From NCBI GenBank assembly GCA_022828595.1, contig JAKGHH010000002.1, positions 107,195,254 to 107,259,253 of the forward strand: a DNA stretch of 64,000 bases, given 5' to 3'. The notes under the pieces were generated by a model. That model did no database searches. It saw only the letters and a list, made by a program, of their open reading frames with translations, and had not been told where the DNA came from. The position numbers and the translations under genes are program-made. Below, in pieces: positions 41,342 through 53,740 of this stretch (position 1 is the first letter of the stretch; each line of letters opens with the position of its first letter). This stretch comes from Nelumbo lutea (lineage: Eukaryota; Streptophyta; Magnoliopsida; Proteales; Nelumbonaceae).

Positions 41342-42514
41342 CTGATTTTTAACTCAATTGGCTTTTAAATGGTTGGTCAAGTTGATAGCTTTTTCTTAAT
41401 GTAAATGTAAATGAATTTCAACGGAAAAGGGGCTTAATTCAATTTTCAGATATTAGGAAGAGATAGAGATACTTTTTTTTTTTTATTAATAACAAGATGA
41501 ATGGAAATGGAAATACTACCCATTTGCTTAGCTATTGAAAATGACTGCAACTGGCTCTTTTCTTTTGGAGTCTTCTTTTTTCTTTTTTTGGAAGCAAAGA
41601 ACAAGAGTTGGTACTCTCTTTAACATGAATTTTCTTCTGTTTTCCTTGTTTTTGAAAAATGCCATATCAGCAAAACAAACAAAAATGCATTATTGTGTTT
41701 GTTTTTTTCTCAAAAACAAAGCGAAAAACCTTTTTCTTTGGAAGCAACAGCAAGATGCCTTCAAAAACAAAAACATGTCTTCATTTTCAGAACTCTGACG
41801 CTGGCCACTATTTTAGTATGTTGTACACAGAAATCTTCTATAGATCCTATCCATCATGGCAATACACACTATGGGAATGGGTCCAAGTGGAAACAAAACA
41901 AAAAATAATTTTTTAAGTAAAAATAAAGGTTAACTAATATCTACTTGATTGGAGTCTCCAATATAAACTTTATATGTTTTATGAAACATAATATTAAACA
42001 ATCAAAGAGTAAGCCATGTTTTAGCAGAAGGTGATCCCATGCCAGTCATAAAATGCTTGGAGCCCATGGGAGAGGTTGGGTGGTTATCGTGCCCATATAT
42101 TTTATGACTGGTATAGAGTGTTATTATTGGTTCCACAGCTCGCTATCTTGCCAATTTGCGGGATGGAGTTTTCTCTTTGAATCAGAACAAAGAAAACTTA
42201 TCTTGCCATGTTGAAGAGCACTCCTTAAACAAACTGAAAAGTAGTTTATGTTAGGAGGGGATAAAAAGCTAAAAGTTAGCTGATTGGTCATCTCGAACTC
42301 TGAAACTTTGAAATGCTGCGAGCTGTCAGTGCCTTTGTAATGAGGTGGCCAGCGACAGGTTCCCGAGGCAAAGTGGAACCACAAGTTTGCATTTAAGGAT
42401 GGAAACAAGAGGGCAAGGACAAACAAACCAAAATAATGGCTGAAGCCCTCTCAGGGGGTGGGGTTGCAAATGCATAGGCAACTATGTTAGATAATGATTG
42501 TAGATCTGTGGGTA

Positions 42515-42625
42515 GTATTGTTCGTAAAACTGTATCTGAACTTGTAATAATTTCTTCTTCGTGTTGGGATTACAAATCTACGACCCCCCAAGTCTCTGCA
42601 TACCAACTGAGCCAGTTAGCTAACT
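42515..42625 (-). mobile_element. tRNA-derived SINE or tRNA-like relic
   Basis: The minus strand reads GCTAACTGGCTCAGTTGGTA (a good box A), then GGTCGTAGATTTGTAATCCC (a degraded box B) at tRNA spacing. It lacks a full cloverleaf, so it is not a working tRNA gene. Confidence 0.5.
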
Positions 42626-42670
42626 GAATAACATTGTTTTTCTTTTTAAATATTACATATTATATATTAG

Positions 42671-42805
42671 CAAGGATCAAAATTTTGCAACGTATCAACC
42701 TGTATTGATTGATAGATCGGTGGGTCATTGATATGTGAAATCCTTGCTGTTTGAGAGTTTACCTTATCTCGGGTGTATTGGACTGTATCGATATTTTGAA
42801 CCTTG
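42671..42805. mobile_element. Short MITE of the CAAGGTTCAAA-end family
   Basis: CAAGGATCAAAATTTTG at the left and TATCGATATTTTGAACCTTG at the right form an imperfect terminal inverted repeat. Confidence 0.55.
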
Positions 42806-43129
42806 GTGACAAAAAAGGGATGCATACAAAGTCTATTAACCTTAACATACAACTGTACAATTTTTAGTTCCAATTATTTGTGCCAAACCTGAAAATTACC
42901 ATGATCTGAAAGTACCATTTTTAATCCAAATCATCGACTAATGCTCTTCTCCTCCAAAATCCTTTCAATAAAGTTTGCCTATAAAAAGAAAAAGTCTTCC
43001 ACTCCAAAAGCCTTCAAAGTGGAAAAAAAGAGAGTGTGAATGACATTTGTATTTTGTGTAGAAGGTTAATCTAAGAATTCTAACTCTAACCAAGTTTCAA
43101 TCCATGAAAAATGCACATTAATTGCTGAT

Positions 43130-43310
43130 GACAGAGTAGTTGAGATGGCCACTCGGTGACCTCCGACTGGGATCAATCCCAGACCATAGGCTCTCCGTGG
43201 TAAGGTCAGTAGACCTCACATGCAACCTGCTCTCTGTCCCCACCTCAAGGTCGGTGTGAGGAGTGCTCTGTGAGGAGCAGATCTGGACTCGTTTAACTAG
43301 GTATATAGTG
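43130..43310 (+). mobile_element. Possible tRNA-type SINE
   Basis: TAGTTGAGATGGCCACTCGG followed at tRNA spacing by GGGATCAATCCCAG resembles box A and box B. The rest is GC-richer than its surroundings. Weak call. Confidence 0.3.
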
Positions 43311-45970
43311 CAGCTTCAATGAACAATCAGAAGGAGGAATATCCTTTTGCAAGTTGCAGGCTTGCAGCATAACTTTATATCATTTCCTCCAATCACATCG
43401 TGCATTTTGTCTAATCAGCATATATCCCCAAAATCTACATGGAATAGATAATGGGGTCATTTACAGTTATGTAATGTTCAAATTGAAATGACCAGGGAGA
43501 ACCAATCAGGTATATAGGATCAAAGTACCTCCATGATATTCTTCTTCTTCCTCTTTTTTCTTTTTATTAGCTATTTTTTTTAAATAAATTTGAACATACA
43601 CACAAATAGACATTGAATAAGAATGTCTAATCTGATCTTAATTACCTTTGCTGCTTCTAAGTAGGCAACAGCCCATCCCTCCCGTGAATGGAGAACATCT
43701 CCCAATGACAAACACAGAAGATATTCCCAATGCACGAAGATGATGGGCTGGGGGCACGCTCTATTGGGAGCCCATCCAAACTCCACTTTTTCATCTTAAA
43801 ACCAGTCACATCGTTCAATATCAAAAAAGTTTCAAAAAAAAACCGAGGAGATATGGCCTTATCATCCAGAGAAAAGCTAAAAACCAAGTACGGCCTTGTC
43901 ATCCACAGCCATTCACAATTGCCTCTATTTTTCACTCAAGTCAATATAATTTGTTATATCTAAACAACAAAGAAGTATTTTTGGGTCTGGGATACATCAT
44001 TTGTGTATGGATCTAGGATCCCAAAAATTAATGCCAAAGATCAGCCTAAACAGATGATTTTAACCATTTGATTTGTGGATATATTTGTAGAGATGCTTTT
44101 CAAGGAAACTTTGCCTTTTTCATTATCGAATCAAATGCAATAAAACCAAAGAATCATAAGCTTTTGCACATACTGGTTTTTAGCCCGGACGATAATAGTA
44201 GGTAGGACCCGTCTGATGCTGGATTCCAGTGAACAGATCACAGGACAGGTGGCAAGTTATAAGGAACCCAGACCCCAAATAGCCTAGTAATAGATATAGC
44301 ATGCACGAAAAAAGGGTTGGACTGAAGTAACCTCTTGTCAATTAAAAAATGCAAAAAACAAAAATACTTTGATCAAGTAAAGCAAAAAGGTATATCTTTA
44401 TTTTGCTCCATTTCAATTTTTTTTTATTGATTTCTGATTTTATTCATAAAAAACCCCACCTATCAATATGATGCAATTCCCTCTTGTATCTTAATATATT
44501 CCCCCACTTGTCACTGTTCTCAATTGTACAAACCAATAAAAGTTTTCTGAGATGGAAGAATGGAAGATTTCCCAAACAAAAAGGAAAAAAAAAAATTGGA
44601 CATTTTGCTTTTGCTGCACTTGATTGGAAGGGATGCTCTATTCAGCAAAAACCGCTAGTGTTTTGATCACATAAATCAATCCCATCAATTAGTTGGTTTG
44701 CATTCTCCATTCGTTTCATTCCTATAAAATTTGAGAATTGCTGTAACAACCTTTTTTCTGGTCTGGTACACGAATGAGAGGCAGAAGTGAGGTTGGGATT
44801 GAAAAGGTGTCGAGATGCTCCAGTGCAGTCTCCACCCTCTCCAAACAAGGAAAGCTCCAGCCCAAAAGAATCCCTACGCGTGGTTGTAGCCCTCCATTTT
44901 GGGCTAAATCTGGCAAAGCATGAAAGCAAACAAGGATTGGACCACATCATTGCTTCTCTTGGCACAGAGTGATCCATTTATGGGATACCAATTCTCCTTT
45001 GAAATTTGGGGCCAACGCCTTTATTCTGTTCAAGACTTTGAATTCATGAATTGAACACTATTCTGTCGTCATCCCCCCTGATGCTCTCTCTCACTCTCTC
45101 TCCATTGAGTTCAGCAGACAAAACTAACCTAAATATGATTTAGGAATTGTAATTCCGCTGACATCAATCGCCTCAGCCACAGTATACTCGGATTCAGATC
45201 TGGGCATAAAGCAACCCCAGCTGTTGGCATAAATGCATAATGGCATGGAATTACTTCACTCAACCTAATCGATGTGTTAAAAAGAGGTTCAGCACCACTC
45301 TATTTCTTGCAGTTGTGGACCAAACCATCCTTCAGATTCCTCAAATGATTGGGTTAGGACCCAATAGGATGAACTAGCACCCCTCTCTTTCAATCTCTCA
45401 TTTAAATTCTGACTAGCAAAAGAAGAAAAACAGAGAAAAAGAAGAGAGAGAAAACAGTAATAACTCATATCACATTATATTTTCCAGATCATCTACAAGT
45501 TCTTTCCTTTCATACAAGAGTGGGGTTTCTCTTTATCAGATTTGAACAGTACATGTTCCATTGTAGTTTCAATATTTCTTTGAGCCTCGTAACTGCTGGC
45601 AGAAGTAACCAGACCATTGACAAACGACAATCCTGTGTGGCCGTAACCACTCTCATTTGCTTGCAATAGATGATAGCCTATTCTTTTAGGCCTCCAAGTC
45701 AAGTGAATTCAAATCCCCCCACAAAAAAAGTCAAATGAATTCAAGATTTCAACAAACACTCACCTCCCATCAGAGAGAGAGAGAGAGAGATGCACACCTT
45801 AAAAATAGTTTTGGAATTATGGGTAAGATATTTGTACCATATAGATGCATTGGACATGCACACCTAGGAAAGAGATTTCATGTCTTACTAAACAATTATA
45901 TGATTCGTTTTCAGTAATGCAGCTTACCAGTTTAACTGAATGGTATGTAGAAATTCTACATCATAATGTA
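43311..45970. other. Intergenic sequence, no gene seen
   Basis: Only short frames without family resemblance; a (GA)n tract at about 45774-45790. Confidence 0.45.
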
Positions 45971-46159
45971 CAAGGTTCAAAGTATCGATACGCCGCACCA
46001 GCCGATACGTTTCGTATCGGGGCTTCCCAATTCGCCCCTACAGGGGGTGTTTCGGGGTCTTGATCGGTTCAGAGGATGGATGGACCTTAAACCGGCCCCT
46101 CTGAACCAAATTAAAAAAAAAAACGAAAGAAAAAAAAGCTTTCAATATTTTGAACCTTG
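45971..46159. mobile_element. hAT-type MITE with 8-bp TSD (CAAGGTTCAAA family)
   Basis: It starts CAAGGTTCAAAGTATCGATA and ends TTTCAATATTTTGAACCTTG. The flanks are identical 8-mers, ATAATGTA (45963-45970 and 46160-46167). Confidence 0.85.
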
Positions 46160-46868
46160 ATAATGTATGAACTCTGCAATTTCAATCATAAGCAATTCAC
46201 TCTCATTAACAGCCAACTGACATCCGTTGGTGCTGGCAGCAATAACAGCAAACATGGCTACATGAAATGAGAATGTAGTTTAGATGGTAAAAGCATTGAG
46301 TCTAAAAAAATAAACCACTCAATTGCTACCCAATAATTGTGCTAACATAGGATTCCTCTACAATTAGGTCCAGTAAACACAAGGGCAGACTACTACAAAC
46401 TACATGAAACTGGAACGCATTATAGGCGGCAAGGAGCTACAAAGAAAAAAGGAGAAGAGGTGCAAATATATATGCACTCTGTAGTCTGTACGCTACTTTT
46501 CTCTCAACCCTCAAGCAGTTTGAAGTTGTTTATTCATCCGTCCTCGTGTGGTGTTCAATGTGTAGAATGGTCGTATGAAATACAAACACATGAATCGGTA
46601 CAGAAAGCATATTAGTGTATGTACACACTGAGAAAAAGCTAATGGCTTGATTATAAGGTCCAAGTGCTCCTGAGATATAATTCCGGTATACTTTTCTTAC
46701 TTTCATGCTCAAATGGCATAGTATTAGTTATACAGATTTTAATATACTATACTTTCATGCTCAAATGTCACATAGTATTAGTTATACAGATTTTAATAAC
46801 AAGCCAAAAGGTAAGCGGATCACAAGTAAATCAGCCTATCCACTTATTGGCCTATCCCTAGCTTTGCA
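46160..46868. other. Intergenic sequence with a small direct repeat
   Basis: GTATTAGTTATACAGATTTT occurs twice at about 46720 and 46776 with the preceding TTTCATGCTCAAATG shared. No gene seen. Confidence 0.5.
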
Positions 46869-47119
46869 AGTAGGGCTGCAACTTGGGTCAGGTTAGCCCA
46901 AACCCAGCCCGAAAAATTAGGGTTGAGTTCAAGTTCAGGTTAGGGTTAGGATTGAAAAGTATGTACCTGACTTAGCTTTGAGTGGAGTTAGGGTTGAAGC
47001 CTTGACCAACCTGAGCCCCCCCCCCCGAACCCAACTTAACTTCATATTTGCATGTATAAATATTATATAAATATGTATTTATGCATGTTATTATGTATAT
47101 TCACCATTTATGCATGTAT

Positions 47120-47396
47120 TCTTGACAATAAATCCGATTGAAATATGAGGAAGTAGAGAAGAGAAGGAAAGAAAAGAGAAAGGAGAAGGAAGAAAGGAAG
47201 AAGAAAAAGTTTGGAGCAATAGAACAGTGCTAGCAGCGCCAACTTTTATTATATTATATAGGGCGGCAGAAATAAGAAGGGAAAAGACCCTTGTGCCCCT
47301 GTTGTGAGTACAATAACAGAAATAAACAAAACAGAAATAAAAAATGCTTTAACTAGCCAAACAGACCCTAACACAAATAAATAAATTATTTCAACA
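47120..47396 (-). repeat. Copia-3 3' LTR
   Basis: In plus orientation it runs TCTTGACAATAAATCC to TATTTCAACA and is followed by the polypurine tract. Confidence 0.9.
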
Positions 47397-47426
47397 CCCC
47401 CCCTCAAGTTGGAGCATAGATGTCAA

Positions 47427-50400
47427 TCATGCCCAACTTACCACACAAATCATTGTGCACATGATGAAGACCTTTGGTGAAGATATCTCAAGTTGTTCTT
47501 TTGAGCTGACATATAGAGTACACACTTCTCCATTTACAAGTTTCTCTCTAATAAAATGCTTGTCCACTTCAATGTGTTTCGTCCTATCATGCAGGACTGG
47601 ATTAGCAGCAATCTTGATGGCAGTTTTATTGCCACAGCAGAGTGACATAGGATTGCTCATTGCAAAACCCAGTTCACCTAACAGATTTCTTATCCACATG
47701 ATTTCAGCAACCCCATGAGACATCGCTCTATATTCTGCTTCAACACTAGATCTAGCCACCGCACTTTCTTTTTTACTTCTCCATGTGACCAGGTTTCCTC
47801 CTATAAAGGCACAAGACCCACTGGTAGACTTTCGGTCATCGACTGCTCCTGCCCAATCAGCATTAGTATATACTTCCACCTTTAAGTGACCATGTTTCTA
47901 GAACAACAAACCAGCTCCGGAAAACTTCTTGAAGTATCTAAGGATCCTCTCTGCAGCTTCAAAGTGAGTTGTCCTAGGATTGTGCATGAATTAACTAAGG
48001 ACACCCACTGCATAAGCAATATCAGGCCTGGTCATAGACAAATACAAAAGTCTCCCTACGAGTCTCTGAAACTTCTTCACATCTTTCAAAAACTCTCCCT
48101 GACTGTCTCCCAACTGATGATTAGATTCAATTGGTGAGTCAATTGGTTTTACCCCCAACTTGCCTGTATCTTCTAGTAGATCTAGTACATATTTCCGTTG
48201 GGAAATAAAGATGCCCTTGTGAGAGCGGGCAACTTCAATTCCAAGGAAATCACGTAAGGAGCCTAGATCTTTCACCTCAAATTGAGTGGCTAAGAATTTT
48301 TTTAATCTCCGTATTTCAGCCTCCCAATCTCCTGTGATCATTATGTCATCCACGTACACAATAAGAGATGCAATTTTCCCCTCACCTCTTTTCACAAATA
48401 GAGTGTGATCTGACTGACATTGTTTGAACCCCATTTGTTGAACTGCTAAATGGAACTTAATAAACCAACCCGAGGTGATTGTTTCAACCCATATAAAGAT
48501 TTTTTTTAACCTACACACCTTTTGTTCACTGCCTTTGGCACAGAAACCTGAAGGTTGGGTCATGTACATTTCCTCTTCCAAGTCACCGTTCAAGAAAGCA
48601 TTTTTTATGTCCAATTGGTGAAGTTCCCAGTCAAGATTTGCTGCCAATGAAAGAAGGATCTTGATAGAGTTCATCTTGGCTACTGGAGCAAAAGTCTCTG
48701 CATAGTCTACTCCATATGCCTGTGTAAAACCTCTTGCTACCAGTCTAGCCTTGTACCTTTCAACAGTTCCATCAGCCTTGTGTTTCACTGTGAACACCCA
48801 CTTGCAACCCACTAGTTCCTTCCCTTCAGAAAGGTCCACCAACTCCCAAGTGCCATTTTTGTGTGATGCATCAACTTCTTCCTGCATTGCATCTATCCAT
48901 TCAAGTTTAGATAAAGCTTCTGCCACATTCTTAGGAACGGGGACACTGTCCATAGAAGAGAGGAATGCATGGAATGAAGGCGAAACGTGATCATAGGACA
49001 CAAGATTAGAGATAGGATGATTAGTGGTACAAGATCTAACACCCTTTCTCTTAGCAGTAGGAATATCAAGATCATTGATGACAGGTGAATCAACATTGAG
49101 AGGAACAGGCATATCAACAGGAGCAAGTGTACCTGGCTGATGAGACGGATCTGCCTCTGGTGAATCCAATGATGTTGGTTGCATAGTGTCAGGTTCCACA
49201 ACTCTTGAACTCTGTTGGCTTTTATGGCAACGATGAAAAACCCGAAATGGAGGAGGATCGGGTAAAGGAGGTAGTTGAGTTTGAGCCACCTGTTTCTCCT
49301 CAACCTTACTCTCCCCCTGAAGAGAAATCGAGAAGAAAGGTTGATTCTCAAAGAAGGATACATCAATGGAGACATAGTACTTGCGAGGTCGGATCATAAC
49401 AGTGATACCCCTTTTGAGATAAAGGGTAACCAAGGAAAACACAAGGAATAGCCCGAGGATCAAGCTTACCTCAAGTAGGGGACAATTTATGGACAAAGCA
49501 ATGACACCAAAAAACACGCATCGAAATGGTGGACAATGGAGCTGTAGGAAACAAAAGCTGATGTGGGGCCCTATACTCTAGTAACCAAGATGGCATACAG
49601 TTGATGATGTATCTAGCACACAAAACTGCATCCATTCAAAAACGTTTTGGCACATTCATATGAATTAATAAGCCACGAGCTACTTCGAGAAGGTGACAGT
49701 TCTTTCGTTCAGCAACACCATTTTGTTGGGGTGTCTTGGCACAAGAGCTTCGCTGAAGTGACCCACTCGAAGCAAAAAACTCCGTGAGATCACTATGGAA
49801 GTATTCTTTCACATTGTCCGACTGGAAGATATGGATTTCAGTTTGGAACTGAGTGAACACCATGCGTTGAAAGTCTTTCACAATTTTTGGCACTTCATCT
49901 CGAGATCGCATTAGGTAAACCCAAGCGTATCTAGAGTAATCATCAATCAAGGTAATGAAGTACTTATATCCAGCCTCAGTGGATAGAGTAATAGGGCCCC
50001 AAACATCAGAATAAACAATATGAAATGGAAATTTAGATCTTTTATTTCTCAAAGGTAAAGAACTTCTACAATGTTTACTCAATTGACATGTCTGACACTG
50101 TAACTGACTCACTGACAATGACTCAAACAACTTTAGGAACATAACTTTTAATGATTCAAAAGAAAGATGACTTAGACGACTATGCCATACATAGGCTTAA
50201 CTCTCACTTGGAAAACTCATGGACTCTGTAGCCACAAGACCAACTTTATTCTCCAACACGTAGAGACCATCCACCATGCTTCCTCTACCAATCGTCTTAC
50301 CCGAGGCCAAATCCTAAAACACACATGAAGACGGAAAAAAAGTGACTGAACAGATTAAGGAGTGAGTTATACTACTAATGGACAACAAATTTATAGGTAA

Positions 50401-50530
50401 TTTCGGAACATGCAATACATTAGAAAGGGTAAGTCCGAGTAGGAGAGGTATGGTACCTTGGCCAGATATGGTAGAGAAAGAACCATCATCTAGTCTCACC
50501 TTATCTCTCCCAGAGAGAATGTTATATGTC
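47427..50530 (-). pseudogene. Copia-3 pol (PR-IN-RT-RH)
   Basis: Integrase (50142-49636) has [48 protein letters not shown] and PQQNGVAERKN, so the D, D, E residues are present. One RT frame (49517-47991) spans [38 protein letters not shown] and [13 protein letters not shown]. RNase H (47879-47427) has [20 protein letters not shown] and ARSSVEAEYRAM, with the first catalytic Asp in TDADWAG replaced by Asn. A stop separates RT from RNase H. The best preserved pol here, but not intact. Confidence 0.88.
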
Positions 50531-51760
50531 TAAAATAAATTTGACTTACCGGACATATGGTTTGAGGCTCCAGAGCCAATAACCCAAGCAGAATTAATGG
50601 TATAAGATGACACATAAAAGGCAATGGCAACGTTACCTGATGTAGACACGAAAGAGGTAGAGGGAGTAGGACCAGAATCCATTTGGCGAAGAGTCCTACC
50701 ATACAATTCCAAATGGTCACGAAAGGAGTTGATAATTTCTTCCTTAGGGTCAGAACTGGGATACCTCTCCTGAGTTACCAATGGACTAGTCTCTATCAAC
50801 ACCATATTAGCTGAGTTATACTTTTTCTGATTATGCTGGCTTGGTTTCTTGCCCTGATCAGGTGTTGACTTCTTACCCAAATCCTGTGCCCATTTAGGTT
50901 TTCCAATGGAGATCCTAACATGTATCTCTCGTGTGTCGTGTCTTCTGGCAGTGAGTGCACTAAAGTTTACTCTTATCATCTGTTCTTTTCTAAGAGTCAC
51001 CTTTCTTAAAAGCACCTTCGACATTTGTATCTGAATTTCCCCGGACAGCTAGGGCAACTGACTCCCCCTATACACAATTCATCACACTTCTACTCTCTTC
51101 TGACTGCACTAAGGCATACACCTCCTGAACTGATGGCAAGTCTTTACTACCCAAGATCTGCACCCTGATGAACTCATATGAAGGATTCAGCCCTAGGAGG
51201 AAGGCAAAGACCTGTTGCTGAGATACAAGTGACTTATACGCCTTTGCATCTTCATCACACTTCCAATTCACATTTTGGTAGTGATCAAGTTCTTTCCATA
51301 TCGATGTCAAATCAGAATAGTACATCGAGAGACTTCTCTCCCCCTGCTTGCAAGTAGAGGATTCAGCTTGCAGTTGATATATCTTGGCATAGTGTCTCTG
51401 CTTTGAATAGGTGGACTTTACTTGTTCCCATATCTCACAAGCAGTTTCAGCCCACATAAAAGTCTTCCTTACCTGTGGCAACATGGAAACCAAGAGCCAT
51501 GACATCACCATACTATTCTCTTGGTTCCACCTATCATATTCAGCACTTCCGTACTTCAGTTCCTTCACTATCCCATTGATGTATCCTATTTTCCCCCTAG
51601 CAGTGATGTAGAGTTTTATTCCCCTAGACCACTCAAGGTAGTTCAGACCATCAAAGGGAATAAGAGCCATGGGGAAACTCATATCCATTCCCCCACTCAC
51701 TCCATTGTGGCTCCCTGGAATCTCTGAAGTAGCAGAATTCTCAAACGACATGGTAAGCAC
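50531..51760 (-). pseudogene. Copia-3 gag and protease start
   Basis: The main frame (51760-51068, 230 codons) has [39 protein letters not shown] and [20 protein letters not shown], a UBN2-type Copia Gag. A stop at 51067 precedes the second frame (51024-50530). There the zinc knuckle is ruined (first Cys residues lost), and the protease motif reads WVIGSGASNHMSG, with the catalytic Asp changed to Gly. Confidence 0.85.
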
Positions 51761-52350
51761 AAGTTTTTTTATCTAAACTCTCAACTTAGGATCCCTCCTT
51801 ATATCGACAAAAGCTCCACACACAACAATTCAGTTCTGGACTTAATCTGAGCACAAAAATAAACAGCACCAACTTCCAAAGAAGAACGATGACAAAGACT
51901 GATTTTCACCACAGCATTAATCAATAACTTGGAAGTTCCACCACAGCATTAATCAATAAGAGAGATCCTAACACACATGAAATCAGACTAGCAAGCAGAG
52001 AAAACAAGTCATCTACGACCTACAGTCACCTTTTCATAGGTACACGATCCGACAAATAAAAGATATAACCCTCACAAAAGTATGTCGACATTTACAGGAT
52101 CACATGATCCAACAAATAAAGGATATAACCCTCAGAAAAGTTTGCCGACATTCAGTGGTTTGGATTCATTTGCTCTCCACTTGGTACACAACTAAGGAAA
52201 GAAATAAAAGAAGAAAGAAAAACTTTAGGGTTGTACTAGTTGCAGATCTGATTTGATCAGCCTAGATTCAGTCCTCTGTTCCACCCAGATTCAGCAACTT
52301 GAAGAGAAAAAACTTGGTCACCCAGATTCAACAGCCTTGCTCTAATACCA

Positions 52351-52632
52351 TCTTGACAATAAATCTGATTGAAATATGAGGAAGTAGAGAAGAGAAGGAA
52401 AAAAGAGAGAAAGGAGAAGGAAGAAAGGAAGAAGAAAAAAGTTTGGAGCAATAGAACAGTGCTAGCAGCGCCAACTTTTATTATATTATATAGGGCGGTA
52501 GAAATAATAAGGGAAAAGACCCTTGTGCCCCTGCTGTAAGTGAGTACGATAACAGAAATAAAGAAAATAGAAATAAAAAACGCTTTAACTAGCCAAACAG
52601 ACCCTAACACAAATGACTAAATTATTTCAACA
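52351..52632 (-). repeat. Copia-3 5' LTR
   Basis: It pairs with 47120-47396. It is followed inward by the modified PBS and outward by the TSD TGTAT. Confidence 0.9.
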
Positions 52633-52885
52633 TGTATGTTTATGCAACTATGTATTTGTGTATATCTATATATTTATGTATTTTTTTCGCTGCAAGTATT
52701 TATGTATTCATCTATCTATACATTTATGCATGTACATTGTATGCCAAAAATTTGAAGTTTAAATGCTTTTTTTTTTCTAAAACATGATAACTAATGAAAT
52801 AGAGAAGTGGGGGTTCAACAACTTTTATTGGGTTAGGGTTGACCTTAACCCAACCTAACCGAGCCCTACTTGCACCCCTATGTGC

Positions 52886-53740
52886 AAAACCCTTTAACTT
52901 CCAACAAATAACTTTATCTTACCGGTGCAATAGGTGCTCTTCAATGTATATGCCCAGACCAAGCCTTCTCTGCCATTCTATCACCAAACACAGCTACTCC
53001 TAGGTTCCCATAGATGTGCTCAGCCACTCATTCAAATCCTATTCTTTATGATTTTATCACTCATCAGTATTTGCATCTCCATTACACCAATTCTTTTCCT
53101 TTTGCTAACTGTATTATTTTTATACATGCTACTTTTTGATTGCCCAAAATCCTTCTCTATACAACATTGCAGATCTTGAAGCTGTCTTGTAAGATTTTCC
53201 TTTTAGCTTGATTCGTATTCTCTGATCACAAAACGCTCTCAACACACCTCACCGTTTTGTCCACAACACACTAATTCTATGGGCAATATCTACCTCAATT
53301 TCTGTCACTATGGACTTCTGAACTGAGAATGATGAAAGAAGTCACATTTTGCCTAATACTCAACATTAGGGTAGTTGGAGTTTTCTTTTGAATTGAATAC
53401 AACAATCAGTTCTGTTAATTATAAAAAAAAAACCACATTGAAGTCACTTCATCTCCAAAATTATACGTTGATTCTCATCCCTGATGTTTCTAATTTTCTT
53501 TGCATGTTAGTTTGGCTTAGCCCTAATGGATAACAAGGGTGATTGAATGACAACACAGCACAGTTAGGTAACTACCTCCTGAATGTGGAGGCCCAGACAA
53601 GTTTGATATTAAAGTATATGCAGAATCTGAAAAGGAAAAAAGAGAGAATTTCCAGTTACTAATGTAAATTCTAACCATTTGTTTGAATTTGAACCTTCCA
53701 TGCCTCCACCTTTTGAATTAGCTGAAGTTTGTTGCTTTCT
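52886..53740. other. Intergenic sequence, nothing recognised
   Basis: AT-rich, no coding frame with family resemblance. Confidence 0.45.

Larger units (their letters stand above)
47120..52632 (-). mobile_element. Copia-3: complete-ended minus-strand Ty1/Copia element
   Basis: LTRs are at 52351-52632 (5') and 47120-47396 (3'). TSD TGTAT is on both sides (47115-47119 and 52633-52637). The PBS inside the 5' LTR is TGGTATTAGAGC, one base off the usual site. The polypurine tract lies beside the 3' LTR. It is the same family as Copia-1: shared LTR start TGTTGAAATA, end TCAAGA, and parallel gag/pol text. By eye the LTRs differ by around a dozen substitutions plus small indels. Confidence 0.92.
46870..52885. 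mobile_element. hAT-like repeat split by Copia-3
   Basis: The left end GTAGGGCTGCAACTTGGGTC and the right end CCGAGCCCTACTTGCACCCC (inverse) look like the two ends of one MITE-like element. Both halves share GGTTAGGGTT/AACCCAACC motifs. Its middle is occupied by Copia-3. Confidence 0.5.

Noticed and set aside
42515..42625. tRNA gene
   Set aside because: Box A is good, but box B is degraded and the acceptor stem does not close; better a SINE relic.
44642..44977. 111-codon frame on the minus strand
   Set aside because: No domain, no neighbour support and no codon pattern distinguishing it from chance.
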